Positions 9,420-21,006 of a stretch of 64,000 nucleotides of DNA are shown here, piece after piece. This DNA comes from Erinaceus europaeus (Eukaryota; Chordata; Mammalia; Eulipotyphla; Erinaceidae): contig NC_080179.1 of assembly GCF_950295315.1 (NCBI RefSeq), positions 67,883,961 to 67,947,960 on the forward strand, read 5' to 3'. The translations under genes and the position numbers were made by a program. The notes under the pieces are model-generated. The model made no database searches and had not been told where the DNA came from. It saw nothing but the letters and a program-made list of their open reading frames with translations. The number at the start of each line of letters is the position of its first letter. The stretch's first letter is position 1.

Positions 9420-11080
9420 AAAAGGGTAAATAAATATTAAACAAAAATAAATAATAGATGAATATCCAGCGTATGAATACGTTACACTTAAGGTTTAGAG
9501 TTAGTTCGTATTATATATGAGAATTCTTTTGATTTTGATTTTCAAGTAGTATTTCTGACTTAATTCAGTTATCCCGTTGGCAGGATAATAAAAAATTTAA
9601 GGAAGTTATATAGTGTAAGCAAGAAATATTTTAGCTGATCTCTAGAAAGTTCACTTTGGATTCTATACAAAGTTTCTTTCACGCTATGGGCTTGACCCAA
9701 ATAGAATGGTGGCTTATGAGTATTAAAGTATAAATGTTGTATGTTATCACTGAGATCCTATTATTTTGGTTTGGGAAGAACTTGAGTCAAGAAACGTGTT
9801 CTACAACGAACTAGCTAGCCCCTGGAAGATAAATGACCATTTGCAAACAGTGTCCTGAAGTTTAGCTTTTGCCACGTGTGTATTGGTATTTGGTTTGAAT
9901 TTAGGTAGAAAACTAGCAGTTTGGGTTTGTTGTTGTTGTTGTTGTCGTTTTTAGTGGTGTGTTAAAAATAGCCGCCAAATTTCATTACAGCTTTGTACAG
10001 TTAAGTTTTCCAGTAAAGCTTGTGATTTTTCAATCCAGAGCATGAATGCTAACGTTGGCTTATTTTCAGTAACTGGCTCCAGTTACTCAGTTGTAGGAAA
10101 GAAGAAATCCAAATTAGGATACAAGTAGCATAAAAATCCTAACCTTCCAACTATTGTTTTAGTCTTTCTGTTTCTTTAATGTTACAAATGGAGGGGCTTA
10201 AAATAAGGCCTGACAGTACTGATAGGTTTTTTGCTTTCTGGAATGTACAGTTGGGATGCTATTTATTATTATTTTTTTTTTAGCCTTTTCTCTTTAAAAT
10301 TAACATTCAAATCCAAAGTCTTGTCCATTTGAGTAACATAACAGTTAAGTTCTTCTGGTCTTACTTATTGGACTTATATATTATTAAAGCATACATAGTT
10401 CTGCCAGCAGTAAAATAATAATTTTACAAATTCTTTGTTTCACTTGGATTTTATATCAGTACAGTTTCCATTATCAGCAAGTTGTAACAAATCACTATTT
10501 GTAAATAAGGCTGTTTGTTAGTTTTTCATCACAGACTTGTGTAAAAAGACAACAGAATGTTGACGTGTGGGCTTATACTTGTTTGACATTTCTGAGCTGT
10601 ATAATAAGATCCCTTTCTCTCACTGGTTGTCAGATTTTTCTGACTTTTATGTCTTTGTGGATCTACTCCTCTGCCACCCTCCCCCCTACTGAAAATGAGG
10701 ACCGTATCTGTGTACCTATCAGACCATTACTAGCCGCCGTTTATATAGTTTATATAGTTACTGACTCGGTTTAGGAGTTCATCTAGGTGTTCTTTGGCAT
10801 TGGGAACCCTCTTTCATTGTTGACCACACTCTCTAAGCTCTTTTCTTTTATACATTTGGTTAGGACTTCCTTTCCTTTCCTTGTTTTCAGGTCTGTTGCT
10901 TGAGACCGTACTATTGGCATCTTGCTGTAGCTTGGTCTCTGTATTACTACTTAAGGCACTTGGTCTGAGTTGCTTACTGTACACTTAGGGTTATTTAGGA
11001 TCAGCCTCTTCCCACAATAAACTTGTTTAGGAATAACTTTCTGTCTGTTCTCTTAGAACTGACTTTTTAAAATTAGTGAT
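9420..11080 (+). other. Unique intron sequence
   Basis: AT-rich intron without an obvious repeat or coding signal. A GTT microsatellite lies near 9928-9945. Nothing else is supportable. Confidence 0.5.
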
Positions 11081-11084
11081 CTAA

Positions 11085-12145
11085 TATTAATTTAAAAAAT
11101 TATAAAATATTAGGGGTATAATTCCATAATGTTCCTACTATCGGAATTCTGTTTCCTCATCCCCACTATTGGAAACAGTAGTTTTTACAAGGTTGCAAAA
11201 TTGTGTTGACTTTCTATCTATAACTATATATATATATATCTATATATATATATTCCTCTGTTATCTACGGTTCTGCCTTGCTTAGTCCTACCTACAACTA
11301 TTACCACTTCTGAGTGTCCTTCCTTTTTCTTCTTTCTCAGGTAAGAGAAACAGTGCCTGGCTTCCTCTGGTGTTTTCCAGATTTCCTTCCCTTTCAGTGA
11401 TGGTATAAAACCAACATTCCTGGTGATAAACACTTTGGGTCCTGGTGGATTTGGGGTTCAGAGCCCCTCTGGTCTTTGCCACCTACTCTGTATCCCTCTG
11501 GGAGTATGGACCAAAGCTCTTTTGGTGCAGAAGGTGGGAGTTCTGACTTTTGAAATTACTTCTCTGTTGGACATGGCAGATCCATTCATACTCCCAGGCT
11601 GTTTCTGTCTTTCCCTAGTGGGGCAGGGTTCTGGAGAGGTGAGGTTCCAGGGCACCTTGGTGCGGTCATCTGCTCAGGAAGGTCTGGATGGAATCATAGC
11701 ACCTGCAATTTGGCTGAATTGCAGTAAGGTATAAAGCAGGGCAGTGTTTCATAAACAGAAACTAAAAAGTAGGAGTAGAGCAGATGAGAATAGGGACCTT
11801 GGGGTTGGAAAGAAGCTAGGAAGTCTATTTAGGAATGTTCCTAGGGACCCAAGACTTGAGGAATCTTTGCTTGAGCCTGATAGTTAACTCCATGGAGGTG
11901 GACTAGAAATGTTGTTAGGTTATGTGGTGTCTGGGTTGAGAATAGAACTAGACATCTAGATTAGGGCAGAGCGTAGCTACCATACTTGATGAAAATTTAT
12001 AAATACAACTCACTGTTTACCACATCGATCTGACCTGGGACCCATATCTATTGATATTTAGCATGGGAGTCTGAATAACCTCTGAGTCCCTGTCAGTCTG
12101 AGCTCACAGTCCCTGGTCACAGCTAGGAAAATTCTAGGCTGCACT
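11085..12145 (-). mobile_element. Old, long copy of the ~1-kb A-tailed retroposon family
   Basis: Shares CCCTCTGGGAGTATGGACC, CATACTCCCAGGCTGTTTCTG-like and GAGGTGAGGTTCCAGGGCAC-like segments with the younger copies at 41602 and 57040, in the same order, and extends farther on the 5' side to about 12145. It is interrupted by a TA microsatellite at 11226-11253. Divergence is high, so this is an older insertion. Confidence 0.65.
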
Positions 12146-12149
12146 GATT

Positions 12150-12246
12150 TCATGAAGCTTTTCCCCTGCAGGTGGGGGCTGGGGGCTTAAACTCAGGTCC
12201 TTGAGCATTGTAACACGTGCGCTCAACTGTACCGCCACCCAGACCC
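12150..12246 (-). mobile_element. SINE fragment (GGCC-headed family)
   Basis: Head half of a SINE: CATGAAGCTTTTCCCCTGCAGGTG through GCGCTCAACTGTACCGCC on the plus strand. Confidence 0.7.
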
Positions 12247-12260
12247 TTTATCTAGATTTT

Positions 12261-12540
12261 CTTTTTTCTTTTTTTAATATTTATTTTTGTTGCCCTCATT
12301 TTTATTGTTGTAGTTATTGTTGTTATTGATGTCATCACTGTTGGATAGGACAGAGAAATGGAGAGAGGAGGGAAAGACAAAGAGGGGGAGAGAAAGACAG
12401 ACACCTACAGACCTGCTTCACCGCCTGTGAAGCGATTCCTCTGCAGGTGGGGAGCCGGGGGCTTGAACTGGGATCCTTAACTCCGGTCCTTGTGCTTTGC
12501 ATCAAGTGAGCTTAACCCGCTGCGCTACATCCTGGCTCCC
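12261..12540 (-). mobile_element. Young tRNA-derived SINE, first of a pair at one target
   Basis: Full body with GCTTCACCGCCTGTGAAGCG and a head ending GCGCTACATCCTGGCTCCC. Flanked by TCTAGATTTT at 12251-12260 and 12541-12550. Confidence 0.88.
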
Positions 12541-12550
12541 TCTAGATTTT

Positions 12551-12846
12551 CTTTTTCTTTTTTTTTTTTTTTTTTAATATTTATTCATTTATTTATTTTC
12601 CCTTTTGTTGCCCTTGTTTTTTATTGTTGTAGTTATTATTGCTGTTGTTGTCATCATTGTTGGATGGGACAGAGAGAAATGGAGAGAGGAGGGGAAGACA
12701 GAGGGGGAGAGAAAGACAGACACCTGCAGACCTGCTTCACTGCTTGTGAAGCGACTCCCCTGCAGGTGGGGAGCCGGGGGCTTACCCCTGGCCTTGCTCT
12801 TCGCGCCATGTGAGCTTAACCCACTGCGCTACGGCCCGACTCCCCC
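12551..12846 (-). mobile_element. Young tRNA-derived SINE, second of a pair at one target
   Basis: Full body, head ending GCGCTACGGCCCGACTCCCC. Flanked by TCTAGATTT at 12541-12549 and 12847-12855, so the target sequence occurs three times across the two elements. Confidence 0.88.
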
Positions 12847-13699
12847 TCTAGATTTCCTAATAGGATATAATCTGTATGATGGCAAGGCTCTTTGTATATT
12901 CTGCTCATTAGTATGTTTCAAGTACCTGAACTTTTCTTGGCACATAATATGTGCTTGACACATGTTTGAGTTAATTTCCATTTCTTTTCTTTTTTCTTTA
13001 GTCAGAGACCTCTGTAAAGAAAGAACTTTTTTTTTTGTATGACAGCATTATTTTGTGTTTGTTACTTCTGTCCTATGTGTATTGTGATGGTTTGTGTGAA
13101 ATCTCTCTTCATTCTAGAAGAATCAAGTATATATGAAGCATAGAATTTTCAGATCATGACTAATAGGAATTGTATAATTTTTCATCATTACCTTAATATC
13201 TTAAGTGATAATTTGAACAGTATGCTAGGAGTACTTTGAGTCTGTCTAGCATTTCAAACTTATTTTTGGTACTAATATGTCTTGTTTCTTAATAGGGAAG
13301 TTCTTGAGAGGTTACAAAATGTAATTTTATAAGCTGATATTGCAGAGACATTAAACATTTATTCTTTCAACAAAAATACCTGCCAGATCAACTTGGCTGC
13401 TGTTACCCGAGTTAAGATACTGGGAAATGAGGTTTGTGTATCAAAAAGTTTGAGGCTGTGTGCTGAAGTGTAGTGTTAGGGTTAAAAACAGTCTTGACTT
13501 CAGGGAATTTAAATGACTCATTGAGGTCAAAAAGATCTAAAAATTAAAATGTTTTAGGTTAAGTCATTCCAACAGACATTAAAAGAACACTGGAAAAGGC
13601 TAAAAATGTCAGTGTAGTTAAGAAGTGTTACAGGAGTGTATAGGGAAGACGTAACAATTTGGGCTTTCAGCTTTGGTGGTTTGGTGTATGCAGAAACAA

Positions 13700-13912
13700 A
13701 ACTTGAGTTCAGGGTCTAGTGAAATAGCTCACTTGGATAGTGCGTGCTGCTTTGTGTGCTGCTTCTTTGCGACCCAGGTTCAGTCAAGCCCAGCCCCTAC
13801 TGTATTGAAGCCTTGGAGCTGTGATCTCTCTCTCTCTCTCTCCCCCCCCCTCTCCCTCTCCCCCTCCCTCCCTCCCTCTCTGCCTCTATCTAAAACAAAC
13901 AAACAAAAGATT
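13700..13912 (+). mobile_element. SINE of a second tRNA-like group with a CT-rich tail
   Basis: Head TAGTGAAATAGCTCACTTGG, then ACCCAGGTTCAGTC as a box B-like motif, then a TC/CT-rich run (13828-13885) and AAACAAACAAAC. Related copies are at 23540 and 52735. Confidence 0.65.
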
Positions 13913-14074
13913 GCAAGAATATTTAAAGCACACTCTATGGGTGTTAAGTAGATTAAAGGAAAGCGTAGATAAATATATATCACCTCTGCTAAAATCGAAA
14001 CTTCAGGAGAATAGTACTCTTGTCATTTGTGAGCATATATATAGTTCTTTGGTTTATACTAAGACCTCCCCCAA

Positions 14075-14205
14075 CCCCCCCCCCCCTCAGATTTTACCAG
14101 AGCACCATTCAGCTCTAGCTTATTGTGGTGCTGGGAATTCAACCTGAGATTTAAGAAGCATAAAAGTCTTTTTGCATAATCATTATACTACTTCCCCACC
14201 CCTGA
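14075..14205 (-). mobile_element. Old SINE (CAGAGCTGAGCAGTG group)
   Basis: On the plus strand: ACCAGAGCACCATTCAGCTC through TTTGCATAATCATTATACTA, the reverse complement of the element seen in sense at 29818 and 52440. Confidence 0.7.
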
Positions 14206-14384
14206 AATCCAGGTATTTTTAGGATGACATCGAAGAAAGTATTGAGATATAAGACGAAAGTCTTTTTCTAGTGTTTGATTTTGTTCCCATTTTTGGTGGT
14301 ATTTGGGTTTCATACCACAGGACCTCACACGTATGTGATACCACTATTTTAGCAGCTTCCTCCAAGATTTCTTCCATTCTTTAT

Positions 14385-14556
14385 TTTAAAGTGAAAGGGT
14401 AGCTCAGAAAGGAAAGATACCACAGTACCACTTCACCATCAGTGGAATACCCTTCTAGTGCTGTCCATGGTGTGCCCATGTAATGTCGGGACTTAGGCCA
14501 GGTCCTTGGACACAATGCCCAGTCTCTCCTAGGTGAGCTGTTTCCTGGCTCTAGGT
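14385..14556 (-). mobile_element. Degenerate SINE-like repeat
   Basis: Order of motifs (CACTTCACCATCAGTGG, GGACTTAGGCCAGGTCCTTG, CTAGGTGAGCTG) resembles the SINE body and head, but divergence is high. Confidence 0.4.
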
Positions 14557-14749
14557 TGCCATAAGATCTGGACAAGTGCCTTCCTTCGCTGAGCCCCAGG
14601 TTATTCACTGTCAGCTCAGCTACCACTTATTGACAGTATGTCCGTGTATTGGGCATGTGCCGAATATGTGGGTTTTTTTTTTTTAATTTGATGTTTAATT
14701 TTTTGTGAAATGTTGCATATCTAATTTCTTCAGGTTTTTTTTTTTGTAT

Positions 14750-14975
14750 TTTTTTATTAGTGATTTAATAAAGATCATCATGATTATGGGATAAGAGGGA
14801 TATAATTCCCACCACCAGAGTTCCATATACCTTCCCCTCTATTGGAAGGTTCCTAGTCTTTATCCCTCTGGATTTTTCCAGGGTGCAGTTGGTGAGAGAG
14901 GGGTCTGGCTTCTGTAATTGCTTCTCCTCTGGACATGGGTGTCAACGGGTCGATCCCCAGCCTGTGTGATGGTTA
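14750..14975 (-). mobile_element. Old 3' fragment of the ~1-kb retroposon family
   Basis: Contains ATTAGTGATTTAATA, GAGGGATATAATTCCCACCA, ATCCCTCTGGATT and GGCTTCTGTAATTGCTTCTC, in the same order as the 3' half of the copy at 41602. Confidence 0.7.
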
Positions 14976-14999
14976 ACAGCAGTATGTGTAGTTGCTACT

Positions 15000-16080
15000 A
15001 TTTTTTTTTTCTAGAAGAAGAAATTAAAACTTTAGAAAATGACTTGTCCTACATGACTCCCACCTAGACTAGAACATCTGAGTCAGGATTCAAACTCAAT
15101 CTTTAAGCTCTCCCACCCTCTAATCTTCTACCTAGTATTACTTCATCCATGAAATGAGTAGTTTAAGAGTTAGATAATTTTTAGGGTTCATTACATCTTT
15201 ATTGTTCTGTCATTTATATCTTGTAAGCATCCTTTTAGGTCACTACAAGTTTGCCTCAGAGAATGAAAGAAACTTTGTAAATACCTTTTGTAAACCCATG
15301 CCTTTTGAAAAAAAAAAAGTAAAGGACTTATCGGGTGTATACATTTACATTTCATCTGTCTAATTTCTCTACAGATGAAGCCTAACATGTTTTGGGAGAT
15401 AGGACTATTAAATTGGTTTAGAATAACATAAATCAAGCCTGATTGAAGGCTCCTGGAGATTATTCTATTCGCGTCCAACAATGGAGGGCTAAACAGTCAA
15501 GGCTTCAGTAGACCAGCAATCAGTGCAGGTATGAGCTCTTCAGGTAGTGTCATTGCTCTTAGTCAACTCAAATAATCCTTTTTTTTTTTTTTTTTTTTTA
15601 AATTTAGTATAGGGTAGTGGTTAAGTCCAAGGTTTTTGCTTTTGTTTTTTGTTTTTTGGCCAGCTTGTATGGATTTAAGTACTTATCCAGATTTATTTCC
15701 TCTATAAAATGAAGTCGTTTTATATTGTGGCATGCTGGGGCAGTTTATGGCATGCAGTAAGCATTCAATAAATATCAACTATTGTTAGCATTACTGTTAC
15801 TCCCTGTTAGTTTTGAATTCCACATTTCTGAGGTAAAGCACCTTCCTGATGGGTTTGGCTTGCATCAGGTATTTGCTTTTGAATCTGTCACGGAACTAGG
15901 GAGGTTTGAGTTCAAGTGCTAGTAAAGGACATCCCTTTATTAGCAGGGAGCTGTCCTGAGTATCACTGGTGGGTATGTGACATCATAATAAAACTGGTTT
16001 TAATCTTTGGTCTCAAGGTGAATTAGTACACTTAGGGTAATTTTATAAAATTTCTAAAATGTTTTAATGAGATTAGAATA
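15000..16080 (+). other. Intron sequence without recognisable feature
   Basis: AT-rich, with a T run near 15580-15599. The minus-strand open frame at 15191-15481 shows no recognisable domain. Confidence 0.5.
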
Positions 16081-16200
16081 TTTTGCATATGGGAATGTAA
16101 ATTGGTTCAACCCCTGTGGAGAGCAGCCTGGAGAACCCTCAGAAGTTTAGACATAGACCTAGCCTAAGGAACCAGACTTACTCATCCCAAAAGATTTGTG

Positions 16201-16300
16201 AGATCTGGCTGGGCTAGTGGCTCTTTCTGTGGACTAGAGACAGACAGACAGAGTTTTCAGGTTCAAAACCTGTACTTCCCAGAAGATGGTCATTCACATC

Positions 16301-16327
<27 letters not shown>
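16201..16327 (+). mobile_element. Short SINE inserted in L1, with target duplication
   Basis: Flanked by AAAAGATTTGTG at 16189-16200 and 16328-16339, and ends in a poly-A of about 28. The body (GGCTGGGCTAGTGGCTC, GGTTCAAAACC box B-like) differs from the main SINE family. Confidence 0.85.
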
Positions 16328-16331
<4 letters not shown>

Positions 16332-16802
16332 GATTTGTGTACAGCCATGTTCATAGCAGCACAAGTTGTAATAGCTAAGACCTGTGGAAGGAACCCAGGT
16401 GTCCGACAACCAATGAGTGGCTGAGTAAGTTGTGGTCTATATACACAGTGGAATACTACTCAGCTATTAAAAATGGTGATTTCACCTCCATCTCATTTTG
16501 GATGTAGCTTGAAGGAATCATGTTAAGTCAGAAACAAAAGGATGAATATGGGATGATTTCACTCATTGACAGAAGTTGAAAAACAAGATCAGAAGGGAAA
16601 ACACTAAGCAGAACTTGGACTGGAGTTGATGTATTGCACCACAGTAAAAGACTCTGGGGTGGGGGGAGGATTTAACTTCATGCTTGAGAATTCAGTGCTC
16701 TTCCTCTCCAGCTGCAAGGTTTCTCTGCTTTATCTAAGGCTGAGTATTGTGGATAACTGGGGAGTGTTATGCATGTACAAACTATTGTGTTTGCTGTCAA
16801 CT

Positions 16803-17010
16803 ATTTTTGTTTTTAGTATTATTTATTTATTATTGGATAGAGACAGAGAAATTGAGAGGGGAGGGAAAGATAAAGAGGGAGAGAGACATCTGCAGACCTG
16901 CTTCACCACTCATGAAGCTTTCCCCCTGCAGGTGGGGACCAGGGGCTTGAACCCAGGTCCTTGTGCACTGTGATGTGTGTGCTTAGCCAGGTGCACCACT
17001 GCCTGCCCCC
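16803..17010 (-). mobile_element. SINE (GGCC-headed family) inserted in L1
   Basis: Plus strand shows TTATTGGATAGAGACAGAG, AAGCTTTCCCCCTGCAGGTG and GTGCACCACTGCCTGCCCCC. The L1 3' UTR resumes directly after. Confidence 0.85.
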
Positions 17011-17097
17011 TCAGCTGTAAACTGTTAATCCCCAATAAAGAAAGAAAAAGAAAAAGAAATACTTTGCATGTAGTAGGGTTTTGGAAAGAGAATTTTG

Positions 17098-17348
17098 AGG
17101 GAGTCAGGTGGTAGCACAGTGGGTTAAGCGCAAGGACCGTCGTAAGGATCCCGGTTCCAGCCCCTGGCTCTCCACCTGCAGGGGAGTTGCTTCACAGGTG
17201 GTGAAGCAGGTCTGTAGGTGTCTGTCTTTCTCTCCCCCTCTCTGTCTTCTCCTCTCTCCATTTCTCTCTGTCCTGTCCAACGACGACATCAATAACTACA
17301 ATAAAAAACAACAAGGGCAACAAAAGGGAAAATAAATAAATATTAAAA
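17098..17348 (+). mobile_element. Young tRNA-derived SINE with target duplication
   Basis: Head GGGAGTCAGGTGGTAGCACA, body GGGGAGTTGCTTCACAGG, tail AATAAATAAATATTAAAAAA. AGAATTTTGA-like sequence occurs on both sides (about 17089-17098 and 17350-17359). Confidence 0.87.
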
Positions 17349-17711
17349 AAGAATTTTGAATTTAAAACTGGTGAGGGGGCACTGAGTTTTTACACTTGTG
17401 GGATTCCATTGTCCCGTTTTTATTTCAGAGGGAGCAGTCGAGACACGGGGGGAGATGACCCAATGTCCCCAATGTCCAGGTGCTTCTGTGTCTTGCAGGA
17501 GGTCAAACAAACCCAGGGCTTCCTGCATGATAAGACACATGCTTAACCATGAACCACCGCTCGCCCATACAAATCCTTCAAAGAAAGCTAACCCGTCATA
17601 CTTAGTTCTACTGTGGGATGATTACATATGACCTCAAAGAAAATTTTTAACTTTCTTGACCCTTATTTTCTTCATTTCTGACATAGAATTGGTCCACTGA
17701 CTTTTTCCCCC

Positions 17712-17960
17712 CTCTCCAGGGTTATCACTGGGGCTTGGTGCCTATACAACAAATGTACCACTCTGCGTAGCCATTTCTTTTTCTTTTCTTTTTTTTTTCT
17801 CCCTATTTTTTTTCATTATATAGGAAAGAGAAATGGAGAGGGGGAAAGAGATACCTGCCTGCCGACCTGCTCTACCACCCTGCAGGTGGGGAGCCGGGAT
17901 GGTATTGCACTTGGTATGTATTACATGGCCTCCACGGGGTGCACCACTGCCCACCCTAAC
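17712..17960 (-). mobile_element. Long-form SINE, degenerate
   Basis: Tail module CTCCAGGGTTATCACTGGGG at 17715, then body CTGCAGGTGGGGAGCCGGGA and head-like GTGCACCACTGCCCACCC. Confidence 0.75.
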
Positions 17961-18429
17961 CCCCCACCCCCCCACCCCCAGCTCAGCGACTTTTAAAAGA
18001 CTTTTGTCTCTAAAAATTACTTGCATCTGTGAATCCACAGACCTCTGTACTGGGCATATGGCTCAGAATGTGAATCAAATGAAAAAAGGTAACAAGCAAG
18101 AGGTGTGCTGTTAGGAAGATATTAGAATGTAAGGTTGAGCTTATTCATTCTATGTGATGCTGCCAATCAGGTTTAGAGGCTTTTTTAAAAAATGATAATC
18201 AGTTACGCCTATTAATCTTACACTGACTTTTCCTAAAGATTGATAAAAGTATGTGTACTGTATGTTTTGGATATAATTAGTTCCCTTGCTTCCATTAACT
18301 TTTTTTTCGCTTTCTTTACTATACTTTACTACTGAAACTATTCTGAATTTTGATATACCGTTAGTCCATGTCACTTGAGTTTATTTTAATTTTCTAGTAT
18401 CTCATGGTTTTCACTTGAGAGGTATATGT

Positions 18430-18441
18430 GTGTATGCATAT

Positions 18442-18475
<34 letters not shown>
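18430..18475. repeat. TG dinucleotide microsatellite
   Basis: A TG run of about 14 units near 18447-18472, with imperfect flanks. Confidence 0.85.
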
Positions 18476-18478
<3 letters not shown>

Positions 18479-19089
18479 AGGAAAGTGAATAGATATGTAT
18501 TTTTCCCAATTTCACCAGACCTTAAGGAAATCATCATGTCTTTGTTTTACTCAACGTAGACTGGGCACCCACCAAGGCACTTGAGTTTGTTTGTTCTGGA
18601 CCGATGTAGTTGAGTTTGATTGTATTACCAAACAGCTCAGTTTTCATTTTAAGAAGAGTTGAGTTAGAAAAGCAGTAATGACAGCACAGGGGACACCAAG
18701 TGGAGGAAAGAACTGTAGGTAGCATCAGCTGTGAAGGAGACCAGTGTCAGTAATGGGCATTCCATCCAAATTATTTGATTTTATCTTAAAACTGACTTTA
18801 GCAACCTGGGAGGTTGAGCATAGAGCATTGAGCTTGCACACACGGGTTTGCACATTTGATCTGTGACACTGGGTACACCACAGCAAGGCTTTGATTTGTT
18901 CTTTCGCTCATTAATAAATTGTAAAATAAAACTGACCCTTGCCTTTTTTTTTTTTTTTTTTTTTTTTGCCTTGACTACCCTTAAACAGAGCTTCAAATTG
19001 GCTCCATCATGCAGGACTTTCCCTTGTGGGATATATCTGAAGGAAAATGAGTTACTATAGCTGTTCTAGATTGCTTTCTGTTTTCCCTT

Positions 19090-19205
19090 TTCCTTTATTG
19101 GGGGGGGGGGGTTAATGGTTTAAAATCAACAGTAAAATATAGTCGTTTGTACATGTGTAACTCTTCTCAGTTTTCCACATAACAACTGAGCCCTCTAGGT
19201 CCTCC
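19090..19205 (-). mobile_element. L1 3' UTR fragment
   Basis: TTTATTGGGG followed by GTTAATGGTTTAAAATCAAC and TTTGTACATGTGTAAC is the reverse complement of the L1 3' end seen at 16750-17045. It includes a run of about 12 G. Confidence 0.75.
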
Positions 19206-19954
19206 TTGACTGCTTTCTTCTGATCAGTGTTGAACTATGCAAAAAGAGGAATGCGGTGGAGTAGATCAGCAGTCTGTCTGCTCCTGAACTCAAAGCTTTA
19301 TTTCCAACTTCCTCCTTCCTTTTTTTTTTTTTTTTTGTTGAGCAAAGGACATAGGTTGGGCCTGGGAGAACAGGTAGTTCCATTAGTTGTCCTGTTAATT
19401 TTATTAGATTGTTGGAACTTTGAAACTGTGATTTAAGTTTTAATTCTGACTTCTTGTCACTTTCTTGGGACAAGATATTGTCACATTTATCTTTTTAACC
19501 AGACATATCTCCAAAGGTCATTTTGCGGCTACATGCTGGAGTCAGGACCTCACACTTGCTCAGTGTGCACTCTACCACTGAACTACATCCTTGGCCCCTC
19601 ATAAAATAACTTTTTGTAATGACTTAAGTGAGAACTTTATACAGGGAGCTTTTTAAAAATTGTTATTAATGACATTTTTCAGTTGTGTAAGATTGTGAAT
19701 TTGAAGGAGGATGGAAAATAGAATATATAGAATTTCTTCATTCTTATCTGATAATTCATAGTTTTGAATTGATTTATTTTTGTTGATGAAATGTTTTATA
19801 AGACTGTAGTTGTCATAGGGGTACAATCTCTTATCTCTCCAAAATAGGGGACACTGTGAAGTTGATCATGGGGAAAAATAGATTTTAATGATGGATATTA
19901 TCTATTCAGTGTCTGGGTGTACAGTAGAGAAAGTAATCAAGAGAGACATTCTTT

Positions 19955-20216
19955 TTTAAATATTAATTTATTCCCTTTTTTTGTCCATGTTGTTTTATTG
20001 TTGTAGTTATTATTGATGTTGTCGTTGTTGGATAGGACAGAGAGAAATGGAGAGAGGTGGGGAAGACAGAGAGGGGGAGAGAAAGATAGACACCTGCAGA
20101 CTTGCTTCACCACCTGTGAAACAACTCCCCTGCAGTTGGGGAGCCGGGGGCTCGAACCGGGATCCTTAAGCCGGTCCTTGCGTTTTGCGTCACCTGCACT
20201 TAACCCGTTGCGCTAT
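19955..20216 (-). mobile_element. Young tRNA-derived SINE with 12-bp target duplication
   Basis: GAGACATTCTTT at 19943-19954 and 20217-20228 flanks a full body (GGGGAGCCGGGGGCTCGAAC) whose head ends TTAACCCGTTGCGCTA. A clean recent insertion. Confidence 0.92.
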
Positions 20217-20659
20217 GAGACATTCTTTATGCCAGTAAATTCTGGTACGAAAACTTGAGTTTGGAACTTAAGCTGTGGAAAGCAAAGTGCTGAAGAAAGT
20301 AATCTTGTCAATTGCTTGGCTCTTGAGATATTTCTTTATTTTTGGCATTGAAGTTATAGTTGGTTGTGTGTAACTGACAAAGGCATATTGGGGTGTTTAT
20401 TACAGCAATTTCCTGACCACTAACTTCTGGTAGTGTTTCAATTATAATAACTTCAAAAATATCCCCATCCTTAGGCTTTAAATGGAAGTTACTGCACAAG
20501 AGTTGAGACACATTATCCAGAACTTAGTGTCTGTGTGTGTGTCTGTGTGTGTCTGTGTCTCTCCTCTTTCACATTCTGGTGAAACTCCTCAATGTATAAG
20601 ATTGTATAAGATAAATCAATTAGATTGAAACAGTTATCAAAATGTTATTTAGGGTACCC

Positions 20660-21006
20660 TCTTTTTTTTTTTGCCTCCAGGGTTATTGCCAGGGCTCAGT
20701 GCCTGCACTGTGAATCCACTGCTCCTGGAGACCATTTTTTTCCCCTTTTGTTGCCCTTGTTGTTTTATCATTGTTGTGGTTATTATTATTACTGTTGTTG
20801 TTGTTGCTGTCGTTGGCTAGGACAAAGAGAAGTGGAGAGAGGAGAGGAAGACGGGGAGAGAAAGATAGACACCTGCAGACTTGCTACACCACCTGTGAAG
20901 CGATTCCCCTGCAGATGGGGAGCTGGGGGCTCGAACCAGGATTCTTACACCAGTCCTTGTGCTTTGTGCCAGTTCGCTTAAACCGCTGTGCTACCGCCCG
21001 ACTCCC
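20660..21006 (-). mobile_element. Long-form tRNA-derived SINE
   Basis: T run, tail module 20673-20732 (GCCTCCAGGGTTATTGCC ... CTCCTGGAGACC), SINE body and head ending GTGCTACCGCCCGACTCCC. TAGGGTA occurs on both sides. Confidence 0.88.

Larger units (their letters stand above)
16083..17055 (+). mobile_element. L1 3' end, interrupted by two SINEs
   Basis: Plus-strand L1: the ORF2 C-terminal region (GGAATGTAAATTGGTTCA, ATGTTCATAGCAGCACAA, TGGAATACTACTCAGC), then the 3' UTR (GGGGAGTGTTATGCATGTAC) and the terminus CCCCAATAAAGAAAG at 17031-17045. SINEs at 16201-16327 and about 16803-17010 split it. Confidence 0.85.

Noticed and set aside
13780..13983. Arginine/glutamate/glycine-rich minus-strand frame
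   Set aside because: Translation of a CT-rich SINE tail; low-complexity artefact.
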